Assembly: GCF_026239655.1 (NCBI RefSeq)
Contig: NZ_JAPIVO010000004.1
Coordinates: 558,001 to 622,000 of the forward strand
Source of the DNA: Pedobacter sp. MR2016-24
GTDB taxonomy: Bacteria > Bacteroidota > Bacteroidia > Sphingobacteriales > Sphingobacteriaceae
DNA: 64,000 nucleotides
Reading direction: 5' to 3'
A program made the translations under genes and the position numbers. The stretch's first letter is position 1. Every line of letters starts with the position of its first letter. Under the pieces are notes generated by a model. That model searched no databases and had not been told where the DNA came from. It saw only the letters and a list, made by a program, of their open reading frames with translations. This document shows positions 45,647 to 54,595 of the stretch, piece after piece.

Positions 45647-45707
45647 ACTGCAGTAATCGTTTCAGCGATCGAATATTTCAAAATCACAACATATAAAAAC
45701 AAATAAC

Positions 45708-45872
45708 ATGGAAGAGAAAAAAGAATTAACGCCTTTAGCAGCATTTGAAATCGTTTACAGAGCAACAGGTACATTACAACTAAACCGTGCAGACGGTCAG
45801 TTATTAGACAATTCTTTAAGGGTGCTGGCCGGTCTGTTGCCTCAGGAAACAGAAGTACCGGTAGAAGATTAA
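45708..45872 (+). CDS. Small 54-residue island protein
   Basis: An intact short frame, ATG 45708 to TAA 45872, sits between the 1645-residue gene and a strong hairpin. The protein starts MEEKKELTPLAAFEIVYRAT, continues through GTLQLNRADGQLLDNSLRVL and ends EVPVED. It is acidic, probably helical, without leader or membrane span. An A-rich leader (AAAACAAATAAC) precedes the ATG as for other genes here. Position before the fibre genes could suit a chaperone, peptide adaptor or small structural part. No family recognised; the codon pattern looks coding. Confidence 0.62.
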   Translation: MEEKKELTPLAAFEIVYRATGTLQLNRADGQLLDNSLRVLAGLLPQETEVPVED

Positions 45873-45931
45873 TTTGTGCCGGAAATCACATAGGGAATTA
45901 ATAGCCCCAATTCATTAATACATTATTTCCA

Positions 45932-45966
45932 TTCAGATCATCGCTTTATCAAAGCGATGATCTGAA
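45932..45966. terminator. 16-bp perfect hairpin upstream of the first fibre gene
   Basis: TTCAGATCATCGCTTT (45932-45947) pairs exactly with 45951-45966 around a 3-base loop, leaving 27 bases to the next ATG. It has no T-run after it, so it may be an attenuator or RNA-stability element as well as a terminator. Confidence 0.6.
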
Positions 45967-45993
45967 TCAAACAATAAAAGACAAATTATAGTT

Positions 45994-46146
45994 ATGGCAC
46001 AAATACCACCTATTGAAGATGCATATATCGATTCAATTATCAAATCTGGCGGGGCATATCAGCCTTCGTTAACCAAAACTCAGGGCGTGAAGCTGCGGGA
46101 ACTGATGAAGTTACTCAGGGACCGTTTTGAACAGGAGATTACTACC
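45994..46146 (+). repeat. Shared adaptor module, copy 1 (codes residues 1-51)
   Basis: This 153-base stretch encodes MAQIPPIEDAYIDSIIKSGG and on through KLRELMKLLRDRFEQEITT. It recurs almost unchanged at the start of the next gene (50472-50624). The two differ at only four amino acids but at many third codon positions, so protein sequence has been conserved over time. Confidence 0.9.
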
Positions 46147-49100
46147 TTACCTGCGATTATTGGGGTGAAAGCTCAAAATTTCAGACTCAGCAGGGTTTAT
46201 ATCACAGATAACTTTGGTGGTGAGGCTAATGCTGTTTCTATTTCAGCGGGTGAACTCATACACTTCGAATACAGCAATGCCGATGAGCAAAATGTATGGC
46301 AATTACAGCCATTAGTTCATGGTGGGCTTGCACCAGAATTATTATACTATGTGTATTGTAAGTGTTCTAAAATTGATCAATCTGCAACTTACACCGTAAC
46401 CACTGAAGAAATTAAACCTGAAGATGAACCAGGTTTTTACATGTTCCTCGCAGGGGTTCTTTATCCTGTATTGGATGGATACCGGGACAGCGATTTTACA
46501 AACGGAGTAGCAGATATCACTGGTGGGCGTATCAAAATAGGGAAAATCCTATCTAGGGATGGACAAACCGGTTTTGATCTGGATAACGGAACGATTTTCG
46601 GAAAGATTACCTTCCGTAATAATGCTGGTGACCTGAAAGATATAAAAGAGGTAGAAACGATCGCAGATAACGCTCAAGCCACTGCTAATGATGCGCAGGT
46701 ATCCGCGGAAACTGCAATCGCCAATGCTGCAGCTGCTCAGACAAAAGCAAATAATGCAAAAAATCAGGCAGATACTGCATTGGAGGGACTCAATGCAATT
46801 GCTAATGATGGGATACTTGATATTAACGAAAAAACAAATTTAAAATTAGACCTTCAGACAGTTAATATAGAGTCTGCTAGTGTCATTGCTCAGGCGACAA
46901 ACTATGGCATTTCTTCAGCTACTTATCAAGCGCGTCTGGGTGATATTCAGTACTGTTCAGATAATGTCTGGTATATTGCTACACCTGTAAACACAGCGGT
47001 TAACCGAGCTGACTTTAATATTATCTGGTCGGGATATTACGCAGCCAGGCAGGCAATTTTCACTGCAGTTACTAATCAGGCTAAAGCTATCGCAGACTCA
47101 GCTCAATCTTCTGCCACAACTGCAACTAATAACGCTGCCAACGCCCTTACTCAGGCTAATAATGCCAGATCTCAGGCCGAATCAGCCTTGCAGGAGCTGT
47201 CCGACATTTCTAACGATGGTATATTAGATATTTCTGAGAAAAATGATATAAAGCAGAAATTTCTGGCCATTCAAGGTGAATATGCGGGAGTATTAGCGCA
47301 AGCTGCGACATATGGTGTTATCACTGATTTTTATAGATCCCGTTATTTAGATTATTTAGCTGTTTACATTCCGCCTTTGCTGGCTGATATGTATGTTAAT
47401 TCACCTGTAGACAGGAATCTTCTTAATAATTGGTTCGTTGAATATTATAATGCTCGTCAAGCGGTATATACGGCAGTTTCAGATGCTGCGAAGGCTAACG
47501 TGGATAACATCAGTGTAGGTGGAAGGAATTATTTCCAGCGACTTACACCATTAGAAGGTGCAGGTGGATTAACTAATGTTAACCATGTAATTAGTGGAGA
47601 TCTGGGATTGAGTCCATGGTCAATAAGCAATGGAATATTTTCAGTAGGAACACAAAATCAAGTCGGAGGATTGACAATACATAATGCGATTACTTCTAAT
47701 GGTGAATGGACTGTATCGGGATATTTAAGAAGCAATACAACATTACATGATATCAGAGTTGATATGTGCGACGGACCTTATCAGGTTCTGAATTACGATT
47801 CAACCGGGGCTGACTGGCAATATTTCGAATTAACTTTTAATGTTTTTAATTATACTACTGAACTTTATAATTTCGTAGACTTCGCAAATATACCATGGGT
47901 ATATTTTACACTACAAGACCTCAAGGTTGAAAAGGGAAACAAAGCTACTGACTGGACAGCCGCACCTGAAGATTTACAAGCATCAATTGATCAAGCCAAT
48001 CAAAATGCGGTTAACAGTAAAAATGAATCAATTGCTGCATCAAAACTCTATGCAGATGCCCAGGATATTCTCACCAGGACTGAAACAGCAGCATATGCTG
48101 ATGGAATAGTTGATGCAGAGGAAGCGCGTGCTATAGCTGATGCTCAGACGAAGCTTAGTGAAGCAAAGGCAGATTCTACAATGAAGGCAAACGCAGCAGA
48201 GGCAGAAGCGAAAGCATTAGCGAAACTGCTTGTAGACAATATTAATGTTGGCGGAAGGAATTATTTCAATAGAAATACAGTTATACAACCTGGATTAGGA
48301 TCTAATAATATTGTCAGAACTGAAAGAGGTTTTAATGTGATAGGGGTTGATGCGAATGTTGGATTAGTAAGGTTAATTGATGTTATTAAGTCAAACGGGT
48401 ATTGGACTATAAGTTTTGATGTATCAGTTAATGCAGTCTTATGGCAAGGAAGTAAGGTTGAAATTAATGATGTTGGCGCAATGGAGTTTGACGCTCCTTT
48501 AAATCCAAATAAACAGCATGTGGTATTAACTATTAATGTTCAAAACTGGACAGCAGGAGTTTATAATTTCGTTGACTTATTTGATTTATCAGGCCAAACT
48601 TATTTCTTCGATAATATTAAAATCGAAAAAGGCAATAAGGCAACAGACTGGACTGCCGCTCCTGAAGATTTGCAGGCTGATCTTGATACTGCAAAAATGC
48701 AGGCAGCTCAAGCGAATCAGGCTATAGCTGATCTGTCAAACGACAATATCGTAACGCCAATCGAAAAAAATACTTTATCTCAGAAATATCTGGATATCAC
48801 CAATGAGTACGGTGTATTAGTTACTCAAGCTGACACGTATTTAGTGGATAGTAGTGTTTACAGGTCCAGGTTTTTAGATTATTTAGTACCACATCTTCCA
48901 GGTATTTTGGCTGACATGAACAGCAATTCTGCGGTTAACGGAGCTTTTCTGGATGAGATTTTCGCCGAGTACTATAAGGCTAAAATCAGCCTCTTAAAAG
49001 CAATTACAGATGCCGCTAACGGCAAGATTATTCAGAACATTGACCTGATTAATGGTAAGAATTACGCATCAGGTAAAATGTTGTACAGGGATCCGGAATT

Positions 49101-50448
49101 TGCTCAAGGTGTAAATGGTATTAATGCATATAATAATACCGGCGATGGAAGTGTAACTGTAGCAAGGCAGTATCTATATGGTGCACCCAACAGATCCGAA
49201 TTTGTCCTGCGTCTAAACCTTTCGACCAGTGCTTCGCCTAATTTGGGTGGGATTTATTTTGCCACTCAATCACGTGCTAATGCTATTTTTATAGTAAGGT
49301 TTTATTTGGCTGGTTTAGTCGGTCAGACTATAGAGTTTGCCAGTAATGCATACGGTGATGGCGGATCTTTTAAATGGAATACTTCCAATGTTTTAGTCGG
49401 TGGATGGCAGGAAGTAATTGGTACAATAAAATGTGGATCTGATGGGTCATTTAGTAGCACCGCATTTTTTCATTTTACAGGCAACACCAATCCGGTGTAT
49501 TTAGCTTCTGCTACTGTTTATGACATGACGGCTGCTGAAGTAGATTATATTGCAGATGCAACAGCAAAAGCAAATGCTGTACAAGCGAATCTAAACAATG
49601 CAGTAACAACATTAAATAAAGTTGTTTCAAAAACAGATTTCCTATCCACTCAAATTGATGGTAATATCGTCGCTACCGGAACCCTGATTGTTGGCGATGC
49701 CGGCGGTAATAATAATGCAGGTATAACCGGGGTCGTGGATAATGCATCTTCATCCGTTAGATTTTGGGCAGGGTCTTCATATGCTGGAAGAAATCTCGCA
49801 CCATGGCGGGTACTGAATAACGGTAAATCGTATATGACGAATGTAGTCATATCAGCAGGGACAACGGGACGAAGAGCTGAGCTTGATAGTGCGAATAATG
49901 TATTCGCATTCTTTGATGATGCAAACAGATCGTTGATGTCTCTTAAAGACAACGTTGCCACATTTACTGATGATAATAGTGCTCAAACACAACGACAATT
50001 AGCGGGTATAATTTTCAATAAATATTATAATTCAAATTCAACAAATCCAGACATTGTAAATATCACTGGTAACGGTGTTTATTCGAATGCAGGTACAGCT
50101 GCTGCACTGAACAGTAATGACCCGGGAGCAGGTACTTCTGTATTTGCATCTGTGATTGGTTACGTGAGAAGGGCTATAAGCTATTTAGCACCAGGCAGTT
50201 TTCATGCAGGGATAGCAGGACTGGCAAACACGCCTAATAGTACAGGTGGCTACTTCAAACATATGCAGGGTGGCACCGCCTTAACCATAGAAGGTCAGAT
50301 CGTTACGAACGGCAGGAGAGGTCTTTCCGGGGTAGCCTACTGTTCTAATGTAGGGAACAATGTATACAATGGAATAGAGTTCAGAGATGGACTTGCGGTG
50401 GCGTCTGGTCAATACAATCTTAGCAGCCGGCCTCCCGGATTATCATAA
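45994..50448 (+). CDS. Phage-tail-tip/fibre-like protein with triplicated helical and CBM-like units
   Basis: A 1484-residue protein without a signal peptide. In order: the 51-residue adaptor; a beta region ending in a phage-tail signature (ITGGRIKIGKILSRDGQTGF, about 170-205); an alanine-rich coiled coil (about 222-262); and three related helical units starting near 264, 397 and 909 (each like LNAIANDGILDINEKTNL, then YYAARQAIFTAV). Jelly-roll CBM-like units begin near 508, 752 and 1019 (GGRNYFQR, GGRNYFNR, NGKNYASG), the first two ending KGNKATDWTAAPEDLQA. The C-terminal 290 residues are beta-rich. Such proteins in phages bind glycans at the tail tip. Ends 23 bases before the second fibre gene. 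Confidence 0.8.
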   Translation: MAQIPPIEDAYIDSIIKSGGAYQPSLTKTQGVKLRELMKLLRDRFEQEITTLPAIIGVKAQNFRLSRVYITDNFGGEANAVSISAGELIHFEYSNADEQNVWQLQPLVHGGLAPELLYYVYCKCSKIDQSATYTVTTEEIKPEDEPGFYMFLAGVLYPVLDGYRDSDFTNGVADITGGRIKIGKILSRDGQTGFDLDNGTIFGKITFRNNAGDLKDIKEVETIADNAQATANDAQVSAETAIANAAAAQTKANNAKNQADTALEGLNAIANDGILDINEKTNLKLDLQTVNIESASVIAQATNYGISSATYQARLGDIQYCSDNVWYIATPVNTAVNRADFNIIWSGYYAARQAIFTAVTNQAKAIADSAQSSATTATNNAANALTQANNARSQAESALQELSDISNDGILDISEKNDIKQKFLAIQGEYAGVLAQAATYGVITDFYRSRYLDYLAVYIPPLLADMYVNSPVDRNLLNNWFVEYYNARQAVYTAVSDAAKANVDNISVGGRNYFQRLTPLEGAGGLTNVNHVISGDLGLSPWSISNGIFSVGTQNQVGGLTIHNAITSNGEWTVSGYLRSNTTLHDIRVDMCDGPYQVLNYDSTGADWQYFELTFNVFNYTTELYNFVDFANIPWVYFTLQDLKVEKGNKATDWTAAPEDLQASIDQANQNAVNSKNESIAASKLYADAQDILTRTETAAYADGIVDAEEARAIADAQTKLSEAKADSTMKANAAEAEAKALAKLLVDNINVGGRNYFNRNTVIQPGLGSNNIVRTERGFNVIGVDANVGLVRLIDVIKSNGYWTISFDVSVNAVLWQGSKVEINDVGAMEFDAPLNPNKQHVVLTINVQNWTAGVYNFVDLFDLSGQTYFFDNIKIEKGNKATDWTAAPEDLQADLDTAKMQAAQANQAIADLSNDNIVTPIEKNTLSQKYLDITNEYGVLVTQADTYLVDSSVYRSRFLDYLVPHLPGILADMNSNSAVNGAFLDEIFAEYYKAKISLLKAITDAANGKIIQNIDLINGKNYASGKMLYRDPEFAQGVNGINAYNNTGDGSVTVARQYLYGAPNRSEFVLRLNLSTSASPNLGGIYFATQSRANAIFIVRFYLAGLVGQTIEFASNAYGDGGSFKWNTSNVLVGGWQEVIGTIKCGSDGSFSSTAFFHFTGNTNPVYLASATVYDMTAAEVDYIADATAKANAVQANLNNAVTTLNKVVSKTDFLSTQIDGNIVATGTLIVGDAGGNNNAGITGVVDNASSSVRFWAGSSYAGRNLAPWRVLNNGKSYMTNVVISAGTTGRRAELDSANNVFAFFDDANRSLMSLKDNVATFTDDNSAQTQRQLAGIIFNKYYNSNSTNPDIVNITGNGVYSNAGTAAALNSNDPGAGTSVFASVIGYVRRAISYLAPGSFHAGIAGLANTPNSTGGYFKHMQGGTALTIEGQIVTNGRRGLSGVAYCSNVGNNVYNGIEFRDGLAVASGQYNLSSRPPGLS

Positions 50449-50471
50449 ATAAAAAATAAAACACATAAATT

Positions 50472-50624
50472 ATGGCACAGATACCACGTATTGAAGATAC
50501 ATATATTGATTCGATCATAAAGTCGGCTGGAGCATATCAACCATCATTAACTAAAACTCAGGGCGTAAAGCTGCGAGAGTTGATGAAGCTTTTTAGAGAT
50601 CGGTTTGAACAGGAAATCACTACT
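50472..50624 (+). repeat. Shared adaptor module, copy 2 (codes residues 1-51)
   Basis: Second copy of the 51-residue N-terminal module (compare 45994-46146). After it the two proteins diverge completely, which is the pattern expected when different receptor-binding shafts plug into the same socket. Confidence 0.9.
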
Positions 50625-53264
50625 TCAACAAACAATTATTATAACAAGTCGGAAACAGATGTAAGATATCCATTAAAAACGTCACTTGGATCGTTTGCAT
50701 CTCGCAATACTATCAATGGTAATGAAGTGTACACTGACGGGAATTATAGTCAGTATGATATAGGTACGGCTCAAGTGTTGCGCTGGAAAAATTATGGAAA
50801 TGCACATGTTATTTTTGATGCTTCTGCAGGTAAATCTCCATCTGGTAGTACGATAAGTAATGTCAATCCCAGTAATCCGTGGATTGATACCTATCCTACA
50901 TTAATGGGATGGAATGGTACGCATACTTATGGCGTAAGGGTAGATAGCTCACGAAATTCAGATAAATGGAACGAACAACAATATGATGGTTCTACTTATT
51001 GGTCTGGAACCGGTTTTGGTTTGTTTTATGATAATACCGTCGATAAATACCGGCCGGCACAAAAGGCTACTGTTCAATCCTGGCTAGGTCTTGGCTCAGC
51101 TTCACATGAAAATGCAGAATATCTGATGCGTACCTATGCTCCTTATATAGGTAATAGTACGGGTTTAGTAGCTGATTTTAAAGGCTATGGGGGGCTAATG
51201 ACTTTTGCATATTCAGATTCCGGTTCGCCGACAAATGGTACAATGGCTGCATTTTCAGGTAATTTTGCAGATGGACGTTATTCGCTTCAAATACAAGGTG
51301 GTTACATGGATAATACATTCTGGTACCGTAACAGAAATGGGGATACAGGTACCTGGAATGCCTGGAATCAAATATTTCATACCGGCAATGTACCTTATCT
51401 GAAAAATTCCCTTGGCTTAGGATCGGCGGCTTATTTGAATGCAAGTACGGATCCACTTAATGGAGATATTGTAAGACGAACTGGGGATGGAGATTTGTTT
51501 GCAAGATATTTTGCGACATCAGCCGGGGTAGAGGGCAGTTCAAATTTGGCATTGGCACAATTTATTGGAACGAATGGTTCAGATGGCTACTTAAGACGTT
51601 ATGGATTTGACTCTATTCAGGCTGCTTTGGGGATAACTCCTGGGGGTGAAACATTACAAAGTGTTAGAGATAGGAATTTTTCCATTTATTCAACAGACAA
51701 TAGCAATACCTCGTATACTGCAGCGGCGTTTCAAATTCGTGAGACTTCACAAGGAGGCGGTAGCTCATTCCTTCCACCGCGAATGGCATTTCATTGGAGC
51801 GGTGTTGTTGCATCCCAGATTGGACTGGAGGCAAATGGTAGAATTGCCATCCTAAATAACCCCGGTACTGCTTATGAAGGCTTAAACGTAGGAGCAATAC
51901 AATCAGATGCCGGTGTTATGGTTTCTGCCGGGTATAATGTTGGTTTTGGGTTGGAAGATGGTTTTTCGATTGTAAGGAGACCAGGCTACACAGGATTTAA
52001 TTACAGGAATACCGAGAGAATGGCAATTACCCCAACCGGAATAGTGGTGCAGGGCGAAGGTTATTTCAGTAATGGTTTATTACAGGTAAACAATGTGGAT
52101 ACAGCAATACCTACACTAGGAGCAGCAGGCGGTTCATTTCGAATGACTTCACACGCAGTATACGGACTTTATGCCGGAGTGCAAAGTAGTGGTGATGTAT
52201 TTATGCAGGTACAGCGTAATGATGGCGATCCTACTGTTTACAACCTAAAATTACAACCGAACGGAGGTAATATTAATATTGGTTCAAGTTCTTCGGCAGT
52301 TTCGAAATTAAATATAGAGCGATCAGTCGCTGGTAATTTTAAGGGTATTTCCATAACCAATGGTGATGTAAATAATGGTTCAGGTACATCAATAAATATG
52401 GGTTTCCAGGCAGGTACAACCAATCCATATGGAATAAGACTGGTACAATCGGGTAATCCTACTCAAACGAAGTCAGGTAGTTTTGATATACAGAGTTCGA
52501 CAGGAAATACTGATGATACATGGACTAGTCGCTTATTAATTAATGCCACCGGTAAGGTTTATATAGGTACCACAGAAGGAGGGGAACAATTGAATGTCGG
52601 CGGATGGATCAATACGATGGGTACTTGTGGCTGGTTTAATGGAACCTATCAGGGTGGTATTTACATGACTGACCCCACCTGGGTGAGGGTGTATAATACT
52701 AAGGCATTTTTAGTAGATAACCAGGTAAGAGCAAATGGTTTTGTGAATGCTGATGCCGGATTCGGATTTAAGTCTCATAATTTCCGCGGAATGATAGGTA
52801 ATTATGATATTCAGGGCAATACCGAGATGATGATCTGGACAATAGGTGATCAATGGAATGAAATAAGTACGCATTATGGTATAGGCTATCAATACCATTC
52901 TAAATACGCAGCTAATCACCAGATCGTTTTTAAAAATGCCGGGGTAACTCATGCTTCAATTAACCTTGAAAATGGTAATGCGCATTTTGACGGAACAGTT
53001 TATGCTTCATCGGGTTTCGGCATAGATGGAAATAATACAGTTTCAGTACCGGAGGGATCACCAATGACTTATGTTGGTTATCATGGACATTCCTTCAGAA
53101 CATTGAATAACAGTCAAATTGCCCAGATAGGAAACGGTTCAAATAGCTTGGATAGTGTTTTCAATGGCCGTATTACAGCACCTGTGATCAAAATAAACAA
53201 TCAATTAATCATACCAACCTCCCGGCCTTCAAATCCTGAGCGTGGTTCAATCTGGATAGAATAA
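50472..53264 (+). CDS. Tail-fibre-like receptor-binding protein with pyocin-knob domain
   Basis: A 930-residue protein without a leader. After the adaptor (1-51) come fibre-type stretches (TNNYYNKSETDVRYPLKTS). A pyocin-knob-like domain follows at about 225-310 (GRYSLQIQGGYMDNTFWYRN, then TGTWNAWNQIFHTGNV), the carbohydrate-recognising fold of R-pyocin and phage fibres. Further beta-repeat regions lead to a C-terminus NNQLIIPTSRPSNPERGSIW, a common closing pattern in Bacteroidetes phage fibres. It would form a trimeric fibre that recognises surface glycans (family knowledge). It overlaps the next gene by one base, implying coupled translation. Confidence 0.85.
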   Translation: MAQIPRIEDTYIDSIIKSAGAYQPSLTKTQGVKLRELMKLFRDRFEQEITTSTNNYYNKSETDVRYPLKTSLGSFASRNTINGNEVYTDGNYSQYDIGTAQVLRWKNYGNAHVIFDASAGKSPSGSTISNVNPSNPWIDTYPTLMGWNGTHTYGVRVDSSRNSDKWNEQQYDGSTYWSGTGFGLFYDNTVDKYRPAQKATVQSWLGLGSASHENAEYLMRTYAPYIGNSTGLVADFKGYGGLMTFAYSDSGSPTNGTMAAFSGNFADGRYSLQIQGGYMDNTFWYRNRNGDTGTWNAWNQIFHTGNVPYLKNSLGLGSAAYLNASTDPLNGDIVRRTGDGDLFARYFATSAGVEGSSNLALAQFIGTNGSDGYLRRYGFDSIQAALGITPGGETLQSVRDRNFSIYSTDNSNTSYTAAAFQIRETSQGGGSSFLPPRMAFHWSGVVASQIGLEANGRIAILNNPGTAYEGLNVGAIQSDAGVMVSAGYNVGFGLEDGFSIVRRPGYTGFNYRNTERMAITPTGIVVQGEGYFSNGLLQVNNVDTAIPTLGAAGGSFRMTSHAVYGLYAGVQSSGDVFMQVQRNDGDPTVYNLKLQPNGGNINIGSSSSAVSKLNIERSVAGNFKGISITNGDVNNGSGTSINMGFQAGTTNPYGIRLVQSGNPTQTKSGSFDIQSSTGNTDDTWTSRLLINATGKVYIGTTEGGEQLNVGGWINTMGTCGWFNGTYQGGIYMTDPTWVRVYNTKAFLVDNQVRANGFVNADAGFGFKSHNFRGMIGNYDIQGNTEMMIWTIGDQWNEISTHYGIGYQYHSKYAANHQIVFKNAGVTHASINLENGNAHFDGTVYASSGFGIDGNNTVSVPEGSPMTYVGYHGHSFRTLNNSQIAQIGNGSNSLDSVFNGRITAPVIKINNQLIIPTSRPSNPERGSIWIE

Positions 53265-54439
53265 TGGGAGCACCGATTTCAGTATATAAATCTAATTCAT
53301 TGAAAATTATGGGTATAGATAATGTTTCAGATGTTACAATGCTAATGTCGCCACTTCAGACCGATAAGTCAACAATGATGAACCGTTTTTATTTGGATGG
53401 CTTGTTCTCCGTAAATCTGCCCGATGGGACAGATGGGGTAATTGGGTATTGCCAGATTGGATCTGCGAATTACCATATGCATAGCGGAAGTAGGCAAAGT
53501 AATTTAAGGATTTTTGATGGGGGTGATTGCTTGTTATTTAAGGATGCCGGCTTAAACACACTGGCTTACGGTTTAATAAGTCAGATTTTAACTACTCATG
53601 CAAATCATATAAAAGTGATTACAACATTCAGTTCTTCCTTTTACTCAGGTTCAACAGAACGCGGGTATCAGGTAAAGGGCAACGATAATGTATGGTATAC
53701 GCATGTATCTGAAAACACCATAATTCCCGCACAGGGTTTAATTACGACTACGGACATTGTGAATACTGTGTTTGAGACGGCGCAAACTATAGCTATAAGA
53801 CCGTATATAATAAATGAGGAGGGCACATATTATGGTGCAGTGCATTCATTTTTTGGTACCGATCCGATTGTATCCTTAGACGCTCAGATGAGGGGGACGC
53901 CTTGTACTGCTGGAACTAATATGTCATTTTATATGCGTAAGGAGGAGGCCGGCAGGCTGGATAGTTTAACGAATACAGGTCAGAACTCCGGTATATTCGC
54001 GTATTTAGATGATCAACTTACGCAACCTTTACTATCAGGGTATTATGCCATCGGAAGTAACCCCTTTAGTGTGACGAACGGAATGTTTACCCACTGGGTG
54101 TACTGCGCACCACCAGTTGCTCAAAAAGACCTTACAATATATGTTGAGCAAGTTATGGATGAATTTGAGAATGTGAGTTACACAGCTTCAGCGACATTAA
54201 ATACTGGCTTCAGGGATTTTCCGGTCACTATTAGTGGAGAAATTGGTGCTTATAATCAAAATGACAATCAGATTAGTGGAAATTCTGGTAATGGAAGCTT
54301 CTATATGACTATAGATGCTGGTACGAATGGCGCATACCAAACGACAACATTCAATCCTTCGCCTGACGCTGCCTATTGCAGGGCAACTAATCTGAGTATC
54401 TCTCCAGGGGGACTAAGTTTTGAAACACCTCCAGGATAG
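53264..54439 (+). CDS. Hypothetical protein coupled to the fibre gene
   Basis: A 391-residue protein whose ATG overlaps the fibre stop codon (TAATG), so the two are translated together. It is beta- and glycine-rich without signal peptide (FYLDGLFSVNLPDGTDGVIG, IGEIGAYNQNDNQISGNSGN-like stretches) and has paired cysteines (CQIG, GGDC, GTPC, VYCAPP). Genes directly after fibre genes in phages often encode fibre-assembly chaperones or additional tip proteins, but no chaperone domain is recognisable. It is the last gene of the island before a terminator. Confidence 0.65.
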   Translation: MGAPISVYKSNSLKIMGIDNVSDVTMLMSPLQTDKSTMMNRFYLDGLFSVNLPDGTDGVIGYCQIGSANYHMHSGSRQSNLRIFDGGDCLLFKDAGLNTLAYGLISQILTTHANHIKVITTFSSSFYSGSTERGYQVKGNDNVWYTHVSENTIIPAQGLITTTDIVNTVFETAQTIAIRPYIINEEGTYYGAVHSFFGTDPIVSLDAQMRGTPCTAGTNMSFYMRKEEAGRLDSLTNTGQNSGIFAYLDDQLTQPLLSGYYAIGSNPFSVTNGMFTHWVYCAPPVAQKDLTIYVEQVMDEFENVSYTASATLNTGFRDFPVTISGEIGAYNQNDNQISGNSGNGSFYMTIDAGTNGAYQTTTFNPSPDAAYCRATNLSISPGGLSFETPPG

Positions 54440-54478
54440 GATTTAACTGGTTACAATAAATGCAGATTAAGTGTATAT

Positions 54479-54505
54479 TATGGTGGTATCTCTGGTACCA
54501 CCATA
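54479..54505 (+). terminator. Terminator closing the accessory island
   Basis: TATGGTGGTA (54479-54488) pairs exactly with TACCACCATA (54496-54505) around a 7-base loop, followed by TTTG and an A/T-rich stretch. It marks the right edge of the 33-kb island. Confidence 0.75.
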
Positions 54506-54595
54506 TTTGTAAAAGTATTTTACATGGTTGATTACTTGAGTTTTACGCTTAATTGTCAGTGGAAAATTGTATGTTAGAATAGCAATTTACCAAAT

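Noticed and set aside
21486..54505. Attachment-site duplication flanking the island
   Set aside because: The terminators at the two ends are unrelated palindromes, and I saw no shared direct repeat between the flanks; a pairwise comparison could find a short one I missed.
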